DNA of 53,891 nt from Nemertoderma westbladi (Eukaryota; Xenacoelomorpha; Nemertodermatida; Nemertodermatidae): positions 1-53,891 of the forward strand of contig JAUCBJ010003312.1 in NCBI GenBank assembly GCA_032718475.1. Direction: 5' to 3'. The notes beneath the pieces are model-generated. The model searched no databases, was not told where the DNA came from, and worked only from the letters and a program-made list of their open reading frames with translations. Positions 1 to 7,950 of the stretch are shown here, one piece after another. The position numbers were made by a program, and so were the translations under genes. Position 1 is the first letter of the stretch. Each line of letters opens with the position of its first letter.

Positions 1-50
1 GATGGCCACGTTAATCGATGCGTTAAAGATCTAGGATCGAGTTACCACCC

Positions 51-899
51 GTGGAACCGTTCAAATTCGATGGGAGTAGGCCGGAAGAATACCTACAGTT
101 TCGGCGCATGTATAGTAACGAAATACTAACGAAGAACTTGACGCAGGCGGAGTGCCTAAAGTATCTGCAAGTATATACAGGGGGCCCAGCATACGACATC
201 GTGAGGCAATACCAGGGCATCGAGGGCGGCTTCACGATGGCATGGCGGGCACTGAGACAGGGAATACGGGCACCCGGCCAAGATCATCCGGCAGACCCTG
301 AGAGGCATAACATCGGGTGGCCTACAGGATAGCCCCGTTAGCATTAAGACATTCGCGAACAAGGTCGAGAAGGCGCTAATCGTGCTAAAGACGCTAGACG
401 CGCCATACGAACTCAACGCATCCAACAACATCACTACGATAGCCCAGGCACTACCGATGTGGCTGCGCAATAAGTAGAGGAAAATCGCTTTCTCCACTCG
501 AGATAGGAAGGGTGCGGAACCGGGTTTAGAAGAGATGTCAAGCTTCTTAAATTACGAAGCCGAATTAATAACAGACCCAGTCTATAGCGAGGATAGCCTG
601 GGAAAGGGACCAAAGACCGAGTACAGTAGACCGAAACCAGAACACAACGCGTCGAACGCATTGCCGAAGCTCAGACAATCAGACTGCCGTACGCAGCGAC
701 GCAGGGGACTGCTAGTCCACAGGTAGCCTGGGGTAAGACCACATCATGGAGTGGACAGGGGAAAAATAACAACACAAATAAACATAACCCCAGTAGGCCG
801 AACCCAAACAATAAGAATAGTAGGGACTTTGGTACAAACGCAAGTGCGATACGTAGCGCACTGTATAAGGACGGCTACAACCCAGAGAGCAAATGCCAA
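51..899 (+). pseudogene. BEL/Pao gag, decayed (DUF1759-like N-terminal part)
   Basis: The frame starting near 51 carries the motif PFKFDGSRPEEYLQF and then GGPAYDIV, which fits the DUF1759 gag family of BEL elements, where a FDG-type motif is followed by a conserved GxA segment. Near 262 the similarity moves to another frame. That frame meets a TAG at 475-477, continues to about 650, and then returns to the first frame, which is open to 1439. The region from about 730 to 860 is rich in Asn, Ser and Pro and looks like a gag linker. In intact elements this part would form the capsid-like particle. Here it is a pseudogene. Confidence 0.75.
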
Positions 900-1439
900 T
901 TGCACACAAATGCACTACATCAGACCATGAACTGCAGGTACTGGCAAGCGCTACCCAGGGAAGATCAGGTAGAATACGCGAGAAGAAATGTAATCTGTTC
1001 TCAGTGTGTCATGGGTGGACATAGGGCCGTTCAATGCGAGGAGACGCCGATTAAGTTCGGTCAAAGCAAAGGCCAAATGATGGCAACGAGCACCGTAGGG
1101 GCGAAGAAGGGAGGAACGGTACTACTTGGGGTAGTACCAGTGCGAGTGATCGGGGAAGGCAACCGATCAGTGACCACACTTATGCTGGTCGACAGTGGAG
1201 CTGCCTTCACATTAGTCGAGAATTGGGTGGCCGAGGAGATAGGATTGAGAACGAGGCCAAGTAGAATGGCGGTAACAACAATCTCCAGCAAAGATGAGAT
1301 ACTCGAGATGAGAACCGGACGGTGCGCGATAGCAGCAATAGCGCCGGGATGCGACTACGGGGCGAGCATCGACCCCATCCAAGTGATAGAGTCAATAAAT
1401 ATCAATGCCAGGCAGCCAACCAACATCGAGGTCGAATAA
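900..1439 (+). pseudogene. BEL/Pao gag C-terminus and aspartic protease (DUF1758-like)
   Basis: The reading frame is open for 179 codons and continues the decayed gag frame; the ATG at 900 is simply internal. Residues 33-46 form a CX2CX4HX4C zinc knuckle (CSQCVMGGHRAVQC), the nucleic-acid-binding motif of Gag. Residues 97-101 (VDSGA) are the catalytic Asp-Ser-Gly of a retropepsin-like protease, preceded by a hydrophobic strand (TTLMLV). The frame ends at a TAA at 1437-1439, but the same frame is open again straight after it. The stop is therefore most likely a mutation inside the polyprotein and not a natural end. Confidence 0.85.
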
Positions 1440-1478
1440 TATAAATTCCTGGATGATATCGACTTCTCAATCCCAGAG

Positions 1479-2264
1479 GTGGACGTCAGGAAGGTATCCA
1501 TCATAGTAGGAATGGACTGTCCGACGGCCCACGAAAGAATGCAAACGGTCTTCGGCGAAGACAGGCAGTGTGACCCGGTGGCGATATTGACACCATTCGG
1601 GTGGACGTTGAGTGGCCCAATTAAGAGTAAGATACCATTTAGGATGTCGGAGACATCAGGATGCATGTTCGCGGGAACTATGCAAGAAATTGGTGATGAA
1701 AGAGCGGAGGAACAGCTCAAGAGACTGCTCAGGCAGGATTTTGAGGGACTGAAGGAAACCGGGGTCGGGACCTCGGTAGAAGACAAGCAGGCTCAGCAGA
1801 GCGTAAAGGAATCTATGAGATGCGACGAGGGGCGGTATACTATAGGAATGGTATGGAAGCTACCGAAGCTACCTCTGCCCGATAATAAAGGAATGGTACT
1901 CACGAGGCTTCGTAAGTTGAAACAGACGTTAAAACGGAGCCCCGAAAAGAATGAGTACATTCATAAGACAATCAGAAAGTACGTCGAGAAGGGATGGGCC
2001 GTGGAGTTACCGGTCGACGAACCAAACACGGACAGGACATATTACCTGCCACTCCACGTGGCTTTAGATCTGAAGAAAGGTAAACTGCGGATGGTAGTGG
2101 ACGCATCGGTAAAGACCAACGGGAAATGCCTAAACGACTATCTGCTAGAGGGTCCCAACATATACAACTCAAGGATAGAGGTCCTACTCAGATTCAGGAA
2201 TGGGAAACACGCCTTCACCTGTGACATAGAAGGCATGTTCAACCAAGTCCGTATGACGGAATAG
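1479..2264 (+). pseudogene. BEL/Pao reverse transcriptase, N-terminal half
   Basis: This is the same frame as the protease, open for 261 codons. The later part shows typical BEL RT blocks: LRMVVDASVKTNGKCLNDYL (finger region) and then FTCDIEGMFNQVRM, which holds the first catalytic aspartate of the palm. The segment before it links protease to RT, as in Pfam's peptidase A17 family. A TAG at 2262-2264 cuts the domain between the first Asp and the YVDD box. The frame resumes immediately with DSDSQRFLW, a block that follows directly in BEL elements. The TAG is thus a disabling mutation. Confidence 0.85.
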
Positions 2265-2303
2265 GATAGCGACAGTCAACGCTTCTTATGGTACAACGGC
2301 GAC

Positions 2304-4178
2304 GTGGAACCGTCGACAATACCGATGTACAAGATGATAGTACAGAATATGGGAGCCAAGTCGTCTTCATTCACGACGACAATGGCCGTAAGAGACACAG
2401 TAAAGGGAAAGGAAGATAAATATAGTACTAGGGCCATCGATATGATTCGACGCGGCTTCTACGTAGACGACGGGATGGACTCTGGAAATACGGTTAAGGA
2501 GCTACTGGACACAGGGCGCGAGGTTCGCGACATCCTTAAAGGATCCGGCTTTAACCTAACCAAATTCCAATCCAGTTCGAAGGAATTTATTGAGGCGATA
2601 AAAGATGAGAGACCAGGATCGACCATGGATAATCCCACAACAGCCAAGGGGCAGGACATGGTGAACAAGAGGATAGAGTCTCAACAGAAGGCACTGGGAA
2701 TCGTGTGGAACAGAGAGACAGATGAACTGAAGTACCAGTTGAGTCAGGAGGGCGCAGACATCCACACAAAGAGGGGCTATATGTCATACATAGCAAGGAT
2801 ATACGATCCCCTAGGCCTAGCATCCCCACTACTAGTCACGGGGAAACAGATACTCAAGAGAGTATACAAGCTAAAGGACGAGTGGGACGCAGAGGTCCCG
2901 GAAGAGATTAGAAAGCAGTGGTATAAGTGGACAGAGAGTCTGGAGCAGATGGGAACATACAGCATGCCACGAGTGTATTTCCCGGATGGGGACATGACGA
3001 GTCTGGACCTACACATGTTCTCCGATGCGTCGTTAGAGGCATACAGAGCAGCACTCTATTTAGTACAACGAGAGGGGGCTCACAAGCCCAGACTCGCCTT
3101 CAGCAAGGCGAAGTCAACACCACCAGATTCAGCATCGGCTCCCAAGCTAGAATTGACAGCTGCGAGACTAGGAGTTAGGGCCATGGCTTACATAATGGAT
3201 GCTATTCCCAACATAGTGGAGACCCACTACTGGACGGATTCCATGGTAGTACTTGGTTGGCTACATAACGAAAGGACGAGATACCCTATATTCGTCGCAA
3301 ATAGAGTGGACGAAATAAGGGCGACCACAGAACTGGAAAGGTGGCACTACTGCCCAACGGACGAGAACCCTGCGGACTTGTTATCGAGGGGCGTGGTACG
3401 CCACACTTTCTTGAAGAAGGAAGTATTGTGGCAACACGGGCCACAGTTTCTGAGCGATAAGGAGGCCTGGCCGCCGATGAGAAAGGTGGACCCGGGCTCA
3501 GGAGAAGTAGTGTCAGAAGGAGAAGAGGGAGATTCAGAGGGAGAAGAGATATACTCCCAGATGGTGAGGGAGATTAGGGACGTGCAACCAAAACCAGGAG
3601 AACTGTGCGATAACCCGACGGATAAACTCCTTAGCTACAGTTCTAGTTGGTACAAGACCAAGAAATTGGTGGCGTACTGGAGAGCCTTCGGGAATTTCCT
3701 CAGGGGAGTTGGCAAAGACGTGAAGATCAGAACGACAATAGATCTGGAAGGAGCAGCCAAAGCAGTCATCCGCTATGAGCAGAGGAAGAACTACGGCGAC
3801 GAGGTGGAACGCGTCGGCAAACAACAGCATCTCCGACGGGACAGCGAGCTGATCACGCTGTCACCACAACTTAATGACGACGGGATTCTAGTAATGAACT
3901 CTAGGGTGGGATACAACAACAGTATCGTCGTACCACCGAAGCCCATCATCATCCCCACAGGATCGCCGATAGTCCACCAGATTATCTGGGACTCCCATAA
4001 GTCGATATTGCACGGGGGCACCAACCGAACCCTCACGGAGATAAGGAGGTCCTTTTGGGTCAAACAGTTGAGGAAGAAGGTAAAGGCGGTAGTGTGGCAG
4101 TGCCAAACCTGCCGACGAGCAAAGAAGGAGCGAGCCATACAGGAGATGGCACCACTACCGGCGAGTAGGGTAAGATAG
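2304..4178 (+). pseudogene. BEL/Pao RT (YVDD), RNase H and integrase zinc-binding domain
   Basis: The frame is open for 624 codons and continues the polyprotein. The catalytic box FYVDDGMDS is near residues 52-60. RNase H follows with LHMFSDAS, the conserved KLELTAARLG block and YWTDSMVVLGWL. An acidic linker of alternating Ser, Glu and Gly lies around 3510-3550. The HHCC zinc-binding domain of integrase is near the end (HKSILHGG, then CQTCRRAKKE). The frame ends at TAG 4176-4178; the tandem copy has CAG at 9055-9057. The last 1.1 kb of this ORF is nearly identical to the start of copy 2. Confidence 0.9.
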
Positions 4179-4205
4179 CACGACCCGCCATTTACGTATT
4201 GCGGT

Positions 4206-5105
4206 GTGGACATGTTCGGGCCGATAAAGATCAAGGTGATGCGGCACACAGAGAAACGCTACGGTATTATCTTCGTATGTAATAACACGCGGGCGGTAGG
4301 GATAGAACTCGCCCAAGATGCAACTGCATCGGCATTCATTAATGCCTTAGAAAGGTTTAGAGACCGCAAAGGTGGGACGATCGCAGTGATATACTCCGAC
4401 AACGGGACCAACTTTGTGGGGGCGGAGAACGAGATGGCAGAGGCCTTGGATATCCTGGAAGGAGAGGAAGTCAGGGCAGCCATGAGGCGACAACAAGTAA
4501 AGTGGGAGAGGAGGACGCCGTATGCACCGCATACCCTAGGATGCGTCGAGAGACTCGTGGGTAGTTCGAAGCGTCTGATGACGAAGTTGATGAACACCCA
4601 CATGGTTACGGAGGACGTGCTAAGAACAGTACTTGCGAAGTGTGAGGGTATCATTAATAGCAGACCACTATATCCAGAGAATGATGACCCTGAGTCACTA
4701 GACGTGCTGACACCCAGCCATTTTCTAATGGAGAGGCCAGCGACCATCGATATGCGGGGTGTAGACCCAGATGACATACACTCCCGCCAGAGTTGGAAAG
4801 TCGCTAAGGCGATAAGCGCAGAGTATTGGAGGAGGTGGGTTGAGGAATATCTACCCACGCTTCACAGAAGAAGCAAGTGGAGGAACACCAACAAAGAGTT
4901 AAAGGAGGGTGATCTGGTGATCGTCACCGATGATACCATCATCAACAACCAGTGGCGGTTGGCGAGAGTTGTGGGCACTTACTCCGATGAGGACGGAAGA
5001 GTCCGATTGGTAGAAGTGCGGATAGGTGGCAAGATAAGTGCGAAAGACAGGAAGACCTACAGAAGGGCTGTAGGGAAGTGCTGTCTACTAGAAGGAGCAC
5101 CATAG
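4206..5105 (+). pseudogene. BEL/Pao integrase catalytic core and C-terminus
   Basis: The frame is the same as upstream, after the TAG at 4176-4178. The DDE core is readable: Asp in VDMFGPIKIK, Asp in YSDNGTNF, and Glu in GCVERLVGSSKR. The C-terminal part has the block EGDLVIVTDD followed by WRLARVV, which matches the DUF5641-like tail common at the end of BEL integrases. The natural stop is TAG at 5103-5105. The domain itself looks undamaged, but it cannot be reached from gag because of the upstream stops. Confidence 0.9.
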
Positions 5106-5224
5106 AGTGGAGTAAGAGTGGTGTTTAGTCGTCCAAAGTTTTGGACTGAGGGGGGTGGGATTGAGGGCGAGACGCCCTTCCCACACATAAAATAAAAAAA
5201 TAAAAAATAAAGAGAAAGTGATTA

Positions 5225-5860
5225 TAGTACATAATAGGTACGCAGTAAGCAGATAGAAGTTAGATAGTAGGAAATTAGTAGTAAGAGGGTACGTAGTACC
5301 ACTAGTTAGATAGTTAAGTCAGAAGTCAGTAAAAGGGTACATAATACCACTAGTTAGATAGTTCAGTCAGAAGTCAGTAAGAGGGTACGTAGTACCGTTA
5401 GTAAGAGAGTTAGAAGCAGTAAGAGGGTACGTAGTACCGTTAGTAAGAGTGAAGTCAGAGAAGTTAGTAAGAGGGTACGTAGTACCGGCTAGTAAGAGTG
5501 GAGTCAGAGAAGTTAGTAAGAGGGTACGTAGTACCGGTTAGTAAGTGTAGAGTTAGAGGAGTTAGTAAGAGGGTACGTAGTACCGGTTAGTAAGTGTAGA
5601 GTTAGAGGAGTTAGTAAGAGGGTACGTAGTACCGGTTAGTAAGAGTAGAGTTGGAAGTTAGTAAGAGGGTATGTAGTACCGGTTAGTAAGTGTAGAGTTA
5701 GAGGAGTTAGTAAGAGGGTACGTAGTACCGGTTAGTAAGAGTAGAGTTGGAAGTTAGTAAGAGGGTACATAGTGCCGGCTAGTATGAGTAGTAGTTAGTT
5801 GTAGAACTAGTTAGTAAGAGGGTGCGTAGAGTAGCGTTAGTAGTAAGAATTAGTGGCAGG
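5225..5860 (+). repeat. Tandem array of ~49-bp units inside BEL 3' region (copy 1)
   Basis: The core GAGGGTACGTAGTACCGGTT recurs about a dozen times. Measured spacing between adjacent cores at 5521 and 5570 is 49 bp; other spacings are shorter where units are truncated. Each unit holds the self-complementary GGTACGTAGTACC-like stretch, so every unit could form a small hairpin. The equivalent array in copy 2 is 98 bp shorter, equal to two units. Confidence 0.85.
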
Positions 5861-5989
5861 GGGATATAAAATATAGTATATAGTAAGAGATAAGAGAGCA
5901 CAATATATCATAAAATATTAACCAGAAAGGTCGGTAGGGTTAATAGCACAAATTTAAAAATTAAATTAAGGATATTAGAATCACCTCCG

Positions 5990-6223
5990 AGCTACAGAAG
6001 AGCCTTCAAGGTAGCCTTTGAAGGTCTGGTAGACCACCTGGGGCTGAAGGGTGAGTCGGTGTAATACAATGGCCCGCATCTAGTAGACAGGGAGGTGGAT
6101 ACACATATCACATGGGAGAAGTTGGAAGTGGATAGATCTGGGGAGAAGCGACTGGAAGAAGTCGCCAGGGGAGAAAGGCCGAGAGAGAACAAGGCGCGTT
6201 ACGTAGACGAGCATATAATATAA
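5990..6223 (+). other. Coding-like stretch after pol (possible accessory ORF remnant)
   Basis: One frame reads 24 codons from AGC at 5990 to a TAA at 6062-6064, then 52 more codons to TAA at 6221-6223. Its composition is protein-like (AFEGLVDHLGLKGESV; later ITWEKLEVDRSGEKRLEE), unlike the repeats around it. There is no ATG in the right place, so it would need splicing or readthrough. The tandem copy keeps the frame and the same internal TAA. I recognise no family. It could be chance. Confidence 0.25.
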
Positions 6224-6670
6224 CATATGATAATAATAACCTTATAATAATTATATAAGTAAATCACGTATGTATATTATAAAGTACGTACCGTAGTCAA
6301 GCACAACCTTTTCCAATTAGCTACTGGGACTGGGAACTAATCGACCATGGTACTGTAGGTCACGGACGAGATGCTGACGACATCATACTTCTTGAGTGCG
6401 ACGGCACAAAAGGGGGGTGAGGCTCGTCAGAAAAGAGAGGGTGAGATAGGGCGAGATATGAGTAACAGAGTGTGAAGTGCGGAGTGTGGAGAGAGTGTGG
6501 GCGCAATTCAAGTGTGGGGGAGGGGAGAAGTAAGAGGCGGAGTGAGGGACGAGGAGGTCCGAGAGTATGCGAGAGTTAGAGTGAAAGTGGAGGAGAGTTA
6601 GGGCGAAAGTGTTGGGGAAGCAAAATTGTGTGAGAGAAGCGCACGATCAGTCCAACACGGGACGCCAGAT

Positions 6671-6705
6671 GTCTTGGTACAAGATAGGCAGAGTTGTACC
6701 AAGAC
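6671..6705 (+). other. Stem-loop 1 upstream of BEL polypurine tract
   Basis: GTCTTGGTACAA at 6671-6682 is perfectly complementary to TTGTACCAAGAC at 6694-6705, giving a 12-bp stem with an 11-nt loop. The same hairpin, with changed flanks, exists in the diverged BEL fragment at 30649-30682. Confidence 0.8.
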
Positions 6706-6824
6706 GGGGTAGCATTATCGTACCCATAGGGAGCGGCACGGAAAGCCGACTCCAAGAAAAATAGACCCACCCCACACCCGATACTAGATCGGGATCCAGC
6801 GGAATTGTAGCGCACTAGAGGTGG

Positions 6825-6853
6825 ATGCTATCTTCTCACCGGGGAGATAGCAT
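6825..6853 (+). other. Stem-loop 2 abutting BEL polypurine tract
   Basis: ATGCTATCT at 6825-6833 pairs with AGATAGCAT at 6845-6853, a 9-bp stem whose 3' arm touches the G-run. The related fragment at 30497-30525 has an 11-bp version in the same position relative to its own G-run. Confidence 0.8.
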
Positions 6854-6862
6854 GGGGGGGAG
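6854..6862 (+). other. Polypurine tract, BEL copy 1
   Basis: GGGGGGGAG lies directly before the LTR start TGTTAGCT. This is the expected place and composition for the plus-strand primer of an LTR element. Confidence 0.75.
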
Positions 6863-7431
6863 TGTTAGCTTATTCAATTCCGCTAACCACCCCATAAAGT
6901 GAGCCGTTAAGCAATATTGGGGAACACGAGGGTGATCAATCAACCTCGTGTCACCCCAACAAAGTGGGAAGGAGAAACCCCAGAGAACACACACACAATA
7001 GGGGTCAGGGGTTACACCCCTGAGAGAGAGGAGAGTAACAGCTGCGGGGGGGAAACACCACCGCAGGGCAGAGGGTGTAAAATAGGTTATTAGCCAATGG
7101 GGGGAAGGCATCGGCTGAGTAGTATAGTGCGGCCAACCGTGCAATATATATTACCAGTTGATTGTGTCATTTAATCAGTTTAGTTAGTCAGATCAGCTAG
7201 GGTGGAACGGCAACATCTATTACCGTCCACTACCGTCACCATATCATTTAATCAGTATTTACCGGTATATCATTTTAACCCTATTGACCGTGCTCGTACT
7301 ACTCGTTTATTATATTTTATACATATGAACTTCAGGACTCTCAACTTAACTGACCCTTTTCATACACACGGCGGGGACGCGTAAATAGATAAACCCAAAC
7401 GGATAAATCGGGATCCGTAGATCCCGTCACA
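6863..7431 (+). repeat. 3' LTR of BEL/Pao copy 1 (569 bp)
   Basis: It starts with TGTTAGCT after the polypurine tract and ends with CCCGTCACA, so it has TG..CA ends. A TATA-like ATATATATT is at about 7145. An identical-length copy lies at 11647-12215. With the 5' LTR outside the window, the insertion age and target-site duplication cannot be judged. Confidence 0.8.
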
Positions 7432-7570
7432 TTCCCCCAGCATCTAAAGTATTCCACTTCAGTGCAAAATATATAGAGCTTTAGTTGGATTTGAACCTAT
7501 GCTTGCAAACTCTTTTGTGCTCGTATATTGTAATTTATTGTTCATGTAATGCAATATAACTCGGCTATTT
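7432..7570 (+). other. Flank between LTR and minisatellite, copy 1
   Basis: This is 139 bp of AT-rich DNA repeated almost unchanged at 12216-12354, so it is part of the duplicated segment although it lies outside the retrotransposon. It holds a weak tRNA B-box-like word on the minus strand (GGTTCAAATCC), without a convincing T-arm stem. Confidence 0.6.
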
Positions 7571-7915
7571 AGTCTGTGCCTCAGTGAGGCATAGTCTGTG
7601 CCTCAGTGAGGCATAGTCTGTGCCTCAGTGAGGCATAGTCTGTGCCTCAGTGAGGCATAGTCTGTGCACCAGTGAGGTATAGTCTCTGCCTCAGTGAGGC
7701 ATAGTCTATGCCTCAGTACCTCAGTGTGGCATAATATGTGCCTCAGAGAGGCATAGTCTGTGCCTCAGTGAGGCATAGACTGTGCATCAGTGAGGCATAG
7801 ACTGTGCATCAGTGAGGCATAGTCTGTGCCTCAGTGAGGCATAGTCTGTGCCTCAGTGAGGCATAGTCTGTGCCTCAGTGCCTCAGTGAGGCATAGTCTG
7901 TGCCTCAGTGAGGCA
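7571..7915 (+). repeat. 22-bp palindromic minisatellite, copy 1
   Basis: The unit contains GCCTCAGTGAGGC, whose arms GCCTCA and TGAGGC are reverse complements around a single G, followed by ATAGTCTGT. About 15 units are present, some with the short variant GTGCCTCAGTGCC. The array ends abruptly at the duplication junction. Confidence 0.9.
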
Positions 7916-7950
7916 TAGTACAACGATAGTATAACTATTTAGTACAACGA
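7916..7950 (+). other. Junction of tandem segmental duplication
   Basis: The word TAGTACAACGA occurs at 7916-7926 and again at 7940-7950. The second occurrence belongs to the duplicated pol sequence (compare 3061-3071). The first sits in the short filler between minisatellite and pol. The filler looks like a templated copy of the target, as left by template-switching repair. Confidence 0.6.

Larger units (their letters stand above)
5106..6862 (+). other. BEL/Pao copy 1, long 3' non-coding region
   Basis: This is 1.76 kb between the pol stop and the LTR. It starts with a purine-rich stretch and then an array of about 49-bp repeats (5225-5860). An AT-rich block follows (5863-5980), then a short coding-like stretch (5990-6223) and a GA-rich block (6420-6640). 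Two stem-loops and the polypurine tract close it. BEL elements usually have a much shorter distance from pol to LTR, so the length is unusual. Confidence 0.75.
1..7431 (+). mobile_element. BEL/Pao LTR retrotransposon, copy 1 (5' end outside window, coding region decayed)
   Basis: The element runs in from the left edge, so the 5' LTR and primer-binding site are not visible. Domain order is Gag (DUF1759-like), CCHC knuckle, aspartic protease, reverse transcriptase, RNase H, HHCC zinc-binding domain and integrase. Protease before RT and integrase last is the BEL/Pao order, and the RT and RNase H motifs also look BEL-like. A 1.76-kb non-coding stretch follows, then a polypurine tract and a 569-bp 3' LTR. 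The coding region is broken by two frameshifts in gag (near 262 and near 650) and by stops at 475-477, 1437-1439, 2262-2264 and 4176-4178. It is therefore not expected to make a full polyprotein. No env-like ORF is seen. Confidence 0.9.

Noticed and set aside
4259-4858. 199-codon minus-strand ORF opposite the integrase core (also 9138-9737)
   Set aside because: It is the mirror of a conserved integrase frame, repeated with it, and shows no family motif of its own.
6576-7144. Minus-strand ORFs of 79 and 102 codons near the BEL polypurine tract and LTR
   Set aside because: They overlap stem-loops, the polypurine tract and LTR, have no motif, and recur in copy 2 only because the segment is duplicated.
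7470-7500. Possible tRNA gene on the minus strand (GGTTCAAATCC)
   Set aside because: A B-box-like word exists but the T-arm, acceptor stem and A-box do not pair or align.
7571-7915. CRISPR-like array of palindromic repeats
   Set aside because: Units are contiguous without unique spacers and the DNA is eukaryotic.
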